The position numbers and the translations under genes were made by a program. DNA of 64,000 nt from Roseococcus sp. SDR (GTDB lineage Bacteria; Pseudomonadota; Alphaproteobacteria; Acetobacterales; Acetobacteraceae). Below the pieces are notes generated by a model. The model was not told the DNA's origin, made no database searches, and saw only the letters and a list, made by a program, of their open reading frames with translations. How positions within the stretch are numbered: the stretch's first letter is position 1; each line of letters begins with the position of its first letter. Below are positions 1 through 7,339 of the stretch, one piece after another. The stretch lies in the NCBI RefSeq assembly GCF_019083995.1, contig NZ_JAHRCU010000007.1, forward strand, positions 62,001 to 126,000, written 5' to 3'.

Positions 1-847
1 TCTCGGTGAACGTCGGAACGTCGTCGGCAGCCGGCACGTTCGAGCCAAGCCACCCCGCATGAAAAGCGGGAGGTTCCAGCTTTACAGCAGTCGCGGTGTC
101 GCCTGTGCCTGAAGTCCGCGCGCTTTTCAGGTCGTCAAGCGCGCGCCATCGATCCGCACTCCGCAGAGTGTCACGCGCTGCAGGCTTGATCGCATCGAGA
201 ATGATATCCGTACCATGCGCATCCGGATCGACTGCGCGCTCTCTGACGATTTCTACCTTGCCGCTGAGGTACTGATCGTCGTCGAGGCCTTCATCGGCTT
301 CGGGATCCTCGGAATGCTGACGTAGGATCACGTTCGCGATCAGCCGGTAGTCCTCCCCCTTCCGCTTCGTCACGATGGTGAAGCGACGAGTCAGCTGGCT
401 GACGGAGAAAAGCCCGATGCCGATCTTTCCGATGAACGGACGGCCACCGGGAGTGCGCTCGGCGTTGTCGACAGCGGTGATGCCGAGGTCCTGGCCCTCA
501 TGTCTGCGCTTCGCGCTGCCGCCGATGCTGTTGATCACGTGCGACAACGTGTTGTGGCTCATCCCGAGACCGTCGTCGCGGATCGTGATCCGGGAGAAGC
601 GCGGTGCGTCCGTCTCGATCGATACGTTCTGGGCGTCGGCATCCCAGGCATTGGCGATAAGTTCCCGGAGCGCAGAGCCGGGCAGCCGGTAGATGCCGTC
701 GGTAACCCTCGCTATGACTCTGGTGTTGACGGAGAGCCGCGTGCTGACCGGCTTCCCGACATTGGCGTCGTCCCGAAGGTATGCACTCAGCTGCTCTTCG
801 CCCTGGACAACCGGAATGGCCTCCTCGGCAGGCATAGCGCCGCTCAC
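1..847 (-). CDS. HSP90-like (GHKL) ATPase, C-terminus missing at window edge
   Basis: This frame stays open from a GTG at 847 to the window edge (282 codons). The GTG overlaps the TGA of the repressor gene by four bases (GTGA); an ATG four codons later is an alternative start. The N-terminal half shows the Bergerat ATP-binding fold: N-box ELIANAWDADA, G1 box DDGLGMS, then GKIGIGLFS as the G2 box. This arrangement is typical of HSP90/MORC/MutL-like ATPases, and proteins of this kind occur in bacterial defence loci and near phage repressors. The rest of the protein, which would identify the subfamily, is outside the window. It is probably co-transcribed with the repressor, so it could be a lysogenic-conversion or anti-phage gene; that role is inference. 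Confidence 0.8.
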   Translation of the reverse strand, partial: MSGAMPAEEAIPVVQGEEQLSAYLRDDANVGKPVSTRLSVNTRVIARVTDGIYRLPGSALRELIANAWDADAQNVSIETDAPRFSRITIRDDGLGMSHNTLSHVINSIGGSAKRRHEGQDLGITAVDNAERTPGGRPFIGKIGIGLFSVSQLTRRFTIVTKRKGEDYRLIANVILRQHSEDPEADEGLDDDQYLSGKVEIVRERAVDPDAHGTDIILDAIKPAARDTLRSADRWRALDDLKSARTSGTGDTATAVKLEPPAFHAGWLGSNVPAADDVPTFTE

Positions 848-1599
848 GACCCCACCTGCCGGCCGAGCCAGATCACGCGCCCGATCACGGTGATCATGTC
901 CGCCTGAATATCCCGGAGAGGCTCATACAGCGGGTTGTCGGACAGGATGCTGAGCGTCCTCGATGCGAGGTTGGTCTGGATGCGCTTCACCTGCAGCCCG
1001 TCATCTGAACGCAGCACGTAGATGCCATCCTTCCTGCCGGGACGGGTCTGCCCGAAATCCACCAGGACCTTGTCGCCCTGGCGGAGGGTCGGCTCCATCG
1101 AATCTCCGTCGACCTTCACCAGAGCGAGTTGCTCCAGCGGTGACTGCGTGATGCCGCGCACCCATTCCTCCCTGAACGGCACGCGGTAGAGCACCACTTC
1201 GCCGTCAACATCGGCACCGTGCCCTGCCGATGCCTTGGCGTCGTAGAGCGGGATAAGCGCCACCGGCTGTCCTGCCACATCGACGACTTCGGCCCGCGGG
1301 ACAGGCGGTGGCGGGATCGGCCGGCGGCTCACGCGCTGGCCGAGGGCTACCGAGGCCTCCTCTGCCGTCTCCGCAGCGTCATCCTTGCCGAACAGCAGCC
1401 TCTGCCAGGGGCATTCGAGGATGGCTGCCAGCTGCTGCGCGGCGCGCGCGGTGAGCGGTCGCCGCCCGGCCTCATAGGCGCGGTAGGTCGCCTCGGGGAT
1501 GTTGGCGCGCCGCGCGAGTTCCGCGCCGCTGCCAATCCCTTTGTCTTCGCGGAAGCGGCGGAGCCGTTCTGCTGGCGTGTCCATCGGAAGCATGCTCAT
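844..1599 (-). CDS. CI/LexA-like prophage repressor (HTH + peptidase S24)
   Basis: A 251-residue repressor. Residues about 10-70 form a helix-turn-helix DNA-binding domain (AELARRANIPEATYRAYEAG). Residues about 115-250 form an S24 self-cleavage domain with catalytic Ser167 in GDSMEP and the Lys205 partner in QVKRI. The Ala125-Gly126 pair in ASAGHG fits the usual autocleavage bond. It should hold the lytic promoters off and be inactivated through RecA during DNA damage. It is divergent from the Cro-like gene, with repeated TGTAGCG sites between them. Three Met codons lie within the first six codons, so the exact start is open; the first is taken here. Confidence 0.93.
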   Translation of the reverse strand: MSMLPMDTPAERLRRFREDKGIGSGAELARRANIPEATYRAYEAGRRPLTARAAQQLAAILECPWQRLLFGKDDAAETAEEASVALGQRVSRRPIPPPPVPRAEVVDVAGQPVALIPLYDAKASAGHGADVDGEVVLYRVPFREEWVRGITQSPLEQLALVKVDGDSMEPTLRQGDKVLVDFGQTRPGRKDGIYVLRSDDGLQVKRIQTNLASRTLSILSDNPLYEPLRDIQADMITVIGRVIWLGRQVGS

Positions 1600-1705
1600 C
1601 TAAAGGCGTTGCATTATGTAGCGGACAACACGCGCGAAGGAAAGTCGTTTCAGCGCGACCTTTGGGTCTTGCGACTGTAGCGCGCCTTATTGTAGCGTCC
1701 GGGGC
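1600..1705. promoter_or_regulatory. divergent repressor/Cro control region with repeated TGTAGCG sites
   Basis: This gap between the divergent repressor and Cro-like genes holds three direct copies of TGTAGCG at 1617-1623, 1676-1682 and 1691-1697. The last two are 15 bp apart, and the outer two sit close to the two start codons. This is the layout expected of a lambda-type immunity switch. The operator assignment is inferred from repetition and position. Confidence 0.6.
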
Positions 1706-1930
1706 ATGCGGACGTTCCCTGACGTGATTGCGATCTGGCCCAGCGCCTCCGACCTCGCGCGAGAACTGGGCGTGCGGGATGTGACCGTCCGTGCGTGGCG
1801 CCAGCGCGGCATCCCCGCCCGCTTCTGGCCGGTGGTCGTGAAGGCGGCGAAGCGCCGCAAGGTGAAGCTCACTGTCGATCAGCTCGCGGGGATGGCTTCC
1901 CCGCGGAAGGCGCCGGTGCGCAATGGCTGA
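1706..1930 (+). CDS. Cro-like helix-turn-helix regulator
   Basis: A 74-residue protein dominated by a helix-turn-helix (SASDLARELGVRDVTVRAWRQRG) with the IW-P-S..LA pattern seen in small Cro-like phage regulators. It is the first gene rightward from the immunity region, divergent to the CI-like repressor, and it overlaps the RuvC-like gene by eight bases. Position and size suggest it represses the repressor promoter and tunes the early operon. The DNA-binding fold is well supported; the Cro role comes from position. Confidence 0.8.
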   Translation: MRTFPDVIAIWPSASDLARELGVRDVTVRAWRQRGIPARFWPVVVKAAKRRKVKLTVDQLAGMASPRKAPVRNG

Positions 1931-2387
1931 ACCCCGGCCCGTCCTGGCGATCGACCTCGGCACCACCACAGGCTGGGCGCTCCAGGCTGGCGGCGTCATC
2001 ACGTCCGGCACCGTGCGCTTCAAGCCGTCCCGCTTCGAGGGCGGCGGCATGCGGTTCCTCCGCTTCCGCTCCTGGCTCGCCGAACTCAACAGCCACTCAG
2101 GTGGCCTCGGCCGCATCGCGTTCGAGGAGGTCCGGGCGCACGCGGGCACAGACGCGGCGCACATTTACGGCGGCTTCCTCGCGCACCTTTCGGCATGGGC
2201 TGAAGAGCACGGCGTTCCCTACCAGGGTGTCGGGGTCGCTGAGATCAAGCGCTTCTCCACCGGCAAGGGCAACGCACCGAAGGACGCGGTGGTCGCGGCG
2301 ATGCGGACCCGCGGCTTCACGCCAACGGACGACAATGAAGCCGACGCCATCGCTCTGCTCCTGCTGACCACAGGAGGGGCGCAGTGA
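1923..2387 (+). CDS. RuvC-like Holliday-junction resolvase
   Basis: A 154-residue RNase H-fold nuclease of the RuvC type. Acidic residues sit at the expected places: Asp11 in IDLGTTTGWA, Glu68/Glu69 in FEEVRAH, and the DDNEADAIAL segment (Asp136-Asp141) near the C-terminus. Phage members of this family resolve branched recombination and replication intermediates before packaging. It overlaps the Cro-like gene upstream and ends in a GTGA overlap with the next small gene, so it is translationally coupled within the early operon. Confidence 0.87.
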   Translation: MAEPRPVLAIDLGTTTGWALQAGGVITSGTVRFKPSRFEGGGMRFLRFRSWLAELNSHSGGLGRIAFEEVRAHAGTDAAHIYGGFLAHLSAWAEEHGVPYQGVGVAEIKRFSTGKGNAPKDAVVAAMRTRGFTPTDDNEADAIALLLLTTGGAQ

Positions 2388-2494
2388 CACGCACACGGGA
2401 TCATCTGCTCGCGCATGCCCTGCCGGGCATCCTGGCTGTCCTGGCACTGACCCTCGCGGGCATATCGCTCCTCGCAGCCGCGGTGATGCTGTGA
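2384..2494 (+). CDS. small single-pass membrane protein, 36 aa
   Basis: A 36-residue frame starting with GTG inside the GTGA overlap with the resolvase gene and ending in another GTGA overlap with the next gene. A short basic N-terminus (VTRTRDH) precedes one hydrophobic helix (GILAVLALTLAGISLLAAAVML). The function is unknown. Exact overlaps on both sides and the hydrophobic pattern argue that it is translated. Confidence 0.55.
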   Translation: MTRTRDHLLAHALPGILAVLALTLAGISLLAAAVML

Positions 2495-2694
2495 AGCCCG
2501 CCCGTACAGCTCGCACGGCGGCCCGGGCACAAGGCGCCCGGGCCGCTTTCGACGAAGCCCTGCGCGACGTCGGGGAGAGCATCGCGACCTTCAAGGCCGA
2601 TCCGCCCGACACGGATTTCCAGCGCGGCTACCTCGCCGCACTCCGGCGTCTGCAGGGCGAGATCAAGCGGCTCCGGGGGGAGGTCGCGTCGTGA
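2491..2694 (+). CDS. small charged phage protein, predicted coiled coil
   Basis: A 67-residue protein starting at a GTG in the GTGA overlap. It has an Arg/Ala-rich N-terminus and a helical, charged C-terminus (LAALRRLQGEIKRLRGEV) compatible with a coiled coil. No recognised domain. It is coupled by GTGA overlaps to both neighbours in the early operon. Confidence 0.6.
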   Translation: MKPARTARTAARAQGARAAFDEALRDVGESIATFKADPPDTDFQRGYLAALRRLQGEIKRLRGEVAS

Positions 2695-3545
2695 ACCTCC
2701 ATGCCGCCCGCATCCACCAGCATTCGCCCGGCTTCCACATGGGGACCCGGTTCGAAGGCGACCGCCTCCGCCGGTTCGCGGCGGTCCGGCCGCATGCCGA
2801 TCGCGGCGCAGCGGCTCTCCGGGCTGATCATCCAGCGCTTCAGACCGGCCGCACCATTTTTCCGAGCACCGTCCGTACGGCCGACGATGCCGGCCGCATC
2901 TTCGTGGGCGGGCACAACAATCCGAAGCTGGGTGCGCGCGTCCAGGTCGGACCGTGGCGCGGCATGCCGATCTATCATCTGACGCTCGAAGAGCGCGCAA
3001 CGTGTCCGCGGTCCTGCCACGAGTGGGCGACCTGCTACGGCAACACGATGCACCTTGCGAAGCGGTGGCGCGTGTCGCGCGACCTGCTGACGTTCATGGG
3101 CGACGAGCTGCTCTGGCTCCGCGGAAAGCATCCGCATGGTTTTGTCATCCGCCTCCACACCCTCGGTGACTTCCCGTCTCCCAGGTACGTCGGCTGGTGG
3201 TCAATGGCGCTGCGGCTGCTGCCTGAACTGCACGTGTTCGGCTACTCCGCGTGGCCGGACGGACATCCCATCCAGCAGATGCTGGAGCGCATGAATGCGC
3301 TGTTCCCGCAGCAGAGCTTCATCCGCTTCTCGCGGCGGCAGCCGAGCGGCCAGGGTTTCGAGACCACGACCATCTGGCGGCGGGCCGGTGCAGCGAAGCG
3401 TGTCCCGGAGGGCATGATCTGCCCTGCGCAGAACGGGCGCACTTCCTGCTGCGCCACGTGCGGCTTCTGCTGGCATCCAGCGCTGACGCAGGTGCCCATT
3501 GTCTTCATGGGGCATGGCCGGCGTTCCCGCGGGAGCGGGCCATGA
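2691..3545 (+). CDS. cysteine-rich Gp88/Gp37-Gp68-like phage protein
   Basis: A 284-residue protein with two cysteine groups: CPRSCHEWATC (Cys105, Cys109, Cys115) and, near the C-terminus, CPAQNGRTSCCATCGFC (Cys244, 253, 254, 257, 260). Between them is the segment RLHTLGDFPSP. The combination resembles the Gp88 and Gp37/Gp68 (DUF5131-like) phage families, which are barrel proteins with Cys-bound metal or Fe-S centres and some likeness to radical-SAM enzymes. Family membership is from memory of the motif layout; the reaction is unknown. The start is a GTG in the GTGA overlap, and the end overlaps the next small gene as ATGA. Confidence 0.65.
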   Translation: MNLHAARIHQHSPGFHMGTRFEGDRLRRFAAVRPHADRGAAALRADHPALQTGRTIFPSTVRTADDAGRIFVGGHNNPKLGARVQVGPWRGMPIYHLTLEERATCPRSCHEWATCYGNTMHLAKRWRVSRDLLTFMGDELLWLRGKHPHGFVIRLHTLGDFPSPRYVGWWSMALRLLPELHVFGYSAWPDGHPIQQMLERMNALFPQQSFIRFSRRQPSGQGFETTTIWRRAGAAKRVPEGMICPAQNGRTSCCATCGFCWHPALTQVPIVFMGHGRRSRGSGP

Positions 3546-3652
3546 TCCGGCGTGCGGCCGAATGCGCCGTCCTGCTGGCCCTCGGTGCCGCAGGCGCGGC
3601 CTGCGTCATGGGCTTCCTCTGGTTCCTCGATCTGCTGGCGGCACCGTCATGA
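3542..3652 (+). CDS. small membrane protein, 36 aa
   Basis: A 36-residue frame whose ATG lies in the ATGA overlap with the previous gene. After MIRRAAE comes a hydrophobic stretch (VLLALGAAGAACVMGFLWFL) that would span the membrane once. No homology is recognised. Its length and overlap style match the other 36-residue membrane frame 1.1 kb upstream. Confidence 0.5.
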   Translation: MIRRAAECAVLLALGAAGAACVMGFLWFLDLLAAPS

Positions 3653-3738
3653 CGGTGTCGCGCCGGACCCGTGCGCCCGCCCGGCAGCACGCGCCGAACA
3701 ATCCGCCGGGCGCCACCCCTCCATCGAGACACCCATGA
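3649..3738 (+). CDS. possible 29-aa basic peptide
   Basis: A short frame bounded by ATGA overlaps with both neighbours. The product is Arg/Pro-rich with no motif. The exact overlaps fit the style of this operon, but such a short, biased sequence could be chance. Confidence 0.28.
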   Translation: MTVSRRTRAPARQHAPNNPPGATPPSRHP

Positions 3739-4211
3739 ACAACCTGACGACTCTGGCGCAGCTGCGCGGGATGAGCGCCGGGGAGGCAGCAGCCCTTCCC
3801 GTCGATCATCTGGCAATGCTGCTGGAAGAGGTCGCGGAGATGCGCGCGGATGCCAAGCGCCTCACCGACCTGCTCAATGACGCGCTCCACTCCCGGTTCG
3901 GCGTGGTCGCTGCCGAAATCCGCCGGCAGGCCGGCAAGCAGACGGGCCGCGCGCGCGTTCCTGTCGACGGCTTCGAGATCGTCGCCGATCTCGCGCTGAA
4001 GATCGACTGGGACGAGGACGGGCTGAAGACCGTCGAAGCCCGGCTGCTCGGCATGGGCGAGAACCCGGACGAGTACATCAAGACGAAGCGCACGGTGAGC
4101 GAGGCCGCATACCAGCGGTGGCCATCCTCCCTGCAGAGCCTCTTCCTGCCGCACCGGACCGTGGCCACCGGGAAGCCGACCTATTCGATCGAGAAGAAGG
4201 AAGCCGCGTGA
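3735..4211 (+). CDS. conserved early phage protein of unknown function
   Basis: A 158-residue protein; ATG chosen at 3735 in the ATGA overlap, consistent with the operon's style. The N-terminal third is helical and acidic (LAMLLEEVAEMRADAKRLTDLLNDAL). The C-terminal part contains KIDWDEDGLKTVEARL and VSEAAYQRWPSSLQSLF and ends GKPTYSIEKK. This layout recurs in phage proteins encoded next to the AAA/DUF669 pair, as here. No enzymatic motif is visible. Confidence 0.75.
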   Translation: MNNLTTLAQLRGMSAGEAAALPVDHLAMLLEEVAEMRADAKRLTDLLNDALHSRFGVVAAEIRRQAGKQTGRARVPVDGFEIVADLALKIDWDEDGLKTVEARLLGMGENPDEYIKTKRTVSEAAYQRWPSSLQSLFLPHRTVATGKPTYSIEKKEAA

Positions 4212-4993
4212 TGGCGATCTCCCTCGCTTCCCTCCGGCGCGGTGCTGCGCCGGTCCCGCCCCGGCTCCTCGTCTATGGCGTCGCCGGTGTCGGGAAGACC
4301 AGCCTCGCGGCATCCGCGCCGGATCCGGTCTTCCTTCAGACCGAGGACGGCCTCGGCACCATCGACATGCCGAGCTTCGGCCTGCTCCGCAGCTATGCCG
4401 ACGTCCAGGATGCGCTGGACGCCCTCTACAGCGGCGAGCACGGGTTCCGCACCGTCGTGCTCGACAGCCTCGACTGGCTTGAGCCGCTGGTCTGGCAGCG
4501 GACTGCCGAGATCAACGGCTGGAAGGACATCGAGCAGCCCGGATACGGGAAGGGCTACCTCGCCGCCCAGGATGTCTGGCGGGGGTTCCTGGACGGGATG
4601 AACCTGCTGCGCAGCGACCGTGGCATGGGGATCATCCTCATCGCGCACTGCGACATCCGTCGCTTCGACAGCCCCGAGACCGAACCCTACGACCGCTACG
4701 TGATCAAGCTGCAGCAGCGCGCGGCCGCGCTGGTGCAGGAACACGTCGATGCAGTGCTGTTCGCCAACTACCGCGTCAGCACGGTGAAGACTGACGTCGG
4801 CTTCAAGAAGTCGGTCACTCGCGGCGTGTCGGGCGGCGATCGCCTGCTGCACACCACCGAGCGTCCGGCCTTCCTCGCGAAGAACCGCTTCGGGCTGCCC
4901 GACAGCATGCCCCTCGACTGGCCGGCGCTCGCCGCCGGCATCCCCTTCTACACCCAGCAGCCCGCTGCTCCGGCCGCGGCAGGAGACGCCTGA
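4211..4993 (+). CDS. phage AAA-family nucleotide-binding protein (RecA-like)
   Basis: A 260-residue ATPase with P-loop GVAGVGKT (residues 23-30) and Walker B TVVLDSLD (81-88). The pattern fits the AAA_24-type phage nucleotide-binding proteins that accompany a DUF669 single-strand-binding partner, as it does here. Such pairs are thought to act in recombination or replication. The ATG is taken in the TGATG junction with the preceding stop. An in-frame upstream extension would only read through the preceding gene. Confidence 0.85.
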   Translation: MAISLASLRRGAAPVPPRLLVYGVAGVGKTSLAASAPDPVFLQTEDGLGTIDMPSFGLLRSYADVQDALDALYSGEHGFRTVVLDSLDWLEPLVWQRTAEINGWKDIEQPGYGKGYLAAQDVWRGFLDGMNLLRSDRGMGIILIAHCDIRRFDSPETEPYDRYVIKLQQRAAALVQEHVDAVLFANYRVSTVKTDVGFKKSVTRGVSGGDRLLHTTERPAFLAKNRFGLPDSMPLDWPALAAGIPFYTQQPAAPAAAGDA

Positions 4994-4995
4994 CC

Positions 4996-5541
4996 ATGGC
5001 ACAGATGAACTTCGACGCATCGACAGTCGAACCCGCGGCACCACTCGATGTGCTGCCGCCGGGCAAGTACGAGGCGCAGATCGTGCAGAGCGAGATGCGC
5101 GCCACGAAGGCAGGCGACGGCCAACTGCTCTGGATCGAGATGGACATCCTGAGCGGGCAGTTTCAGGGCAGGAAGCTCTGGGACCAGCTGAACCTCGTCA
5201 ATCACAATCAGCAGACGGTCGAGATTGCGCAGCGCCAGCTCTCGGCGATCTGCCACGCCGTCGGCCAGATCCGTGTTGACGACAGCGAGCAGCTTCACTT
5301 CCGGCCGATGCTGGTCTCGGTGAAGGTCGACCCCGCGGGGCCCGACAAGCACGGCGTCCACCGGGAAGCCAGGAACAGGATCGCCGGCTACAGCGCGCTC
5401 GGAGGACAGGGCGCCCCACCCGCCTATCAGCCGCCCCGTGCTCCCGCCCAGCATGGCACCCAGCCGCGGCAGGCGCCGCCTCCTGCTCCGCCTCGGAGCG
5501 GACCACCTGCGGGCAACGTGCCGCCCTGGCGGCGGACCTGA
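4996..5541 (+). CDS. DUF669 protein, probable ssDNA-binding partner
   Basis: A 181-residue protein matching the DUF669 pattern: an opening MNFDASTVEP, then LPPGKYEAQIVQSEM, then WIEMDILSGQFQGRKLWDQL and a central helical part. After about residue 135 it turns into a Pro/Gln-rich flexible tail, as in SSB-like proteins. It follows the AAA protein by two bases. Single-strand DNA binding is the family's presumed role. Confidence 0.83.
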   Translation: MAQMNFDASTVEPAAPLDVLPPGKYEAQIVQSEMRATKAGDGQLLWIEMDILSGQFQGRKLWDQLNLVNHNQQTVEIAQRQLSAICHAVGQIRVDDSEQLHFRPMLVSVKVDPAGPDKHGVHREARNRIAGYSALGGQGAPPAYQPPRAPAQHGTQPRQAPPPAPPRSGPPAGNVPPWRRT

Positions 5542-5583
5542 GGGGAGAGCCGGCAGGTCTTCCGGGCCTGCCGGCACATCGCC

Positions 5584-6513
5584 ATGGCGCCACTCCCACC
5601 CTCACCGCAGCAGACGGTGGCGGCGATCTACGCCGCATACGAAGAGGACGCGGGGAATTCCCTGCGTGAACATCTCGGCGCATCGCTGATCGGCGCCGAA
5701 TGCGAGCGCGCGCTCTGGTACTCCTTCCGGTGGGCAACCCGCGCCCGGCACACCGGTCGCCTTCTGCGCCTCTTCGAGACGGGGAACCTCGCAGAGGCAC
5801 GCTTCGTGGCGAACCTCCGCCGCATTGGCGTCACCGTGATGGACCTGGACCCCGCAACCGGACGCCAGTGGAACCTCCGGCATGCGGGCGGGCATTTCGG
5901 CGGCAGCATGGACGGCGTGGCCATCGGTCTCCCCGAGGCTCCGAAGTCCTGGCACGTCTGCGAGTTCAAGACCCACAGTGAGAAGTCCTTCACCGCGCTG
6001 AAGAAGGATGGGGTCGAGCGCTCGAAGCCGCTGCACTGGGCGCAGATGCAGGTCTACATGCATCTCGCAGGGATCGACCGGGCTTTCTACCTCGCGGCCA
6101 ACAAGAACACCGACGAGCTGTACCAGGAGCGCATCCGCTACGACGCGGAAGCCGCGATGCGGCTCATCGCAAAGGCCGAGCGCATCATCGGGTCGTCCTG
6201 CCCGCCCACGCGGATCAGTGAAGATCCCGCATGGTGGCAATGCCGCATGTGCGACCATCACGCGCTGTGCCACGAAGGGGCGCCTGCCGAGCGCACCTGC
6301 CGCTCTTGCCTGCATGCGACGCCGGCCGACCAGGGCGCCTGGACCTGCGCGCGGCACAGCATTCAGCTGACGCGCGCCGACCAGCAGAGCGGCTGCGCGG
6401 CGCATCTCTACATCCCTGATCTGATCCGCGGCGAGCAGGTGGATGCCGGGGAAGACTGGGTCGAGTACCGCCTGCCGGACGGGACCATCTGGCGCGACGG
6501 GGTGGCTGCATGA
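5584..6513 (+). CDS. Cas4/RecB-type PD-(D/E)XK exonuclease with Fe-S cysteines
   Basis: A 309-residue nuclease. Core motifs are visible: Asp110 in GGSMDG, Glu127-x-Lys129 in EFKTHS, and QMQVY (Gln155-Tyr159). Cys40 together with Cys220, Cys223 and Cys229 reproduces the split four-cysteine cluster of Cas4/AddB nucleases, which binds 4Fe-4S. A second set (Cys239, 242, 255, 271) follows and may bind zinc. It probably resects phage or recombining DNA ends together with the neighbouring AAA/DUF669 pair. It overlaps the next gene as ATGA. Confidence 0.86.
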   Translation: MAPLPPSPQQTVAAIYAAYEEDAGNSLREHLGASLIGAECERALWYSFRWATRARHTGRLLRLFETGNLAEARFVANLRRIGVTVMDLDPATGRQWNLRHAGGHFGGSMDGVAIGLPEAPKSWHVCEFKTHSEKSFTALKKDGVERSKPLHWAQMQVYMHLAGIDRAFYLAANKNTDELYQERIRYDAEAAMRLIAKAERIIGSSCPPTRISEDPAWWQCRMCDHHALCHEGAPAERTCRSCLHATPADQGAWTCARHSIQLTRADQQSGCAAHLYIPDLIRGEQVDAGEDWVEYRLPDGTIWRDGVAA

Positions 6514-7019
6514 CTGCGCCTCTCGTCACTCTCTTCGCCGACGCCTCCTGGTGTCCCGAGACCCGCCTCGGCGCGTGGGCCGCATGGTGGAAGATCGACG
6601 GTCCTGCATTCACCCACAGCGGAGTGTTCCGGGCCGCTGTGCCCGACAGCACGACCGCAGAGGCATGCGCTCTCGCCAACGGCCTCCACCTGCTGGCGGG
6701 TCGCCATGACCTTCCCCGCGGCACCCGCATCATCGCGCAGACCGATTGCCTCGGCGCGATCAGGATCCTGAACGGGGAGCCGCTGCGGCGGATGCCCTCC
6801 CAGGCTGTGGCAGCACGGTCTCTGGTCGAGGGCATCACCCGTCTGCAGCAGCTTCGCGTCCAATGGCGCCATGTCCCGGGCCATCAGGGAGGCCGCACGC
6901 GCAGGTCGTGGGTGAACGAATGGTGCGACACCACCGCCCGCGCGCTCCTCCGGCAGGCACGGACCGGCGCAGCGCTTCCTCAGCATCAGCACAACCCAAA
7001 GCAGGAGCTTCACGCATGA
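6510..7019 (+). CDS. RNase H-like protein
   Basis: A 169-residue RNase HI fold with the acidic set Asp11 (FADAS), Glu51 (TTAEACAL), Asp79 (QTDCLGA) and Asp140 (WVNEWCDTTAR). The HVPGHQGG loop lies just before the last acid, where RNase HI enzymes keep their catalytic-loop histidine. The likely role is removing RNA primers or hybrids during phage replication. ATGA overlaps on both sides place it inside the replication operon. Confidence 0.82.
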   Translation: MTAPLVTLFADASWCPETRLGAWAAWWKIDGPAFTHSGVFRAAVPDSTTAEACALANGLHLLAGRHDLPRGTRIIAQTDCLGAIRILNGEPLRRMPSQAVAARSLVEGITRLQQLRVQWRHVPGHQGGRTRRSWVNEWCDTTARALLRQARTGAALPQHQHNPKQELHA

Positions 7020-7339
7020 ACGAGATCGTGCCCGCCCGCACCATGGCCTCGCCGCGGCAGACGATCCGCAACAAGGCTGCCTGCGGCACCTGCGCGTACT
7101 GGCAGATCGTCACAGAGCGCAGCAGGGACGGCTACCAGGACGAAGGTCTCTGCCGGCGTCGCGCCCCAGCGGCGGTGCCGTCGTCCGATGTCGCGTATGA
7201 CGGCACCGATGGCGGAGGGCAGCAGGGCTTGGCTGCAGCGTGGCCCCGCACCTTCGCCGAGAGCGACTGGTGCGGCGACTGGCGCGTCCTCTCCGACCTC
7301 GGCGGACGCAACCGGCCCGAGGACGGGAGACCTCAGTGA
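7016..7339 (+). CDS. small cysteine-rich (probable Zn-binding) phage protein
   Basis: A 107-residue protein; start taken at the ATG in the ATGA overlap. It has CGTCAYWQ, a later LCRRRAP, and a terminal AWPRTFAESDWCGDW. The spacing C-x2-C ... CRR-x-P ... WP-x4-8-DWC-x2-W recurs in another gene of this prophage (19381-19629, minus strand), so the two are paralogues or share a domain. Metal binding is inferred; function unknown. Confidence 0.7.
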   Translation: MNEIVPARTMASPRQTIRNKAACGTCAYWQIVTERSRDGYQDEGLCRRRAPAAVPSSDVAYDGTDGGGQQGLAAAWPRTFAESDWCGDWRVLSDLGGRNRPEDGRPQ

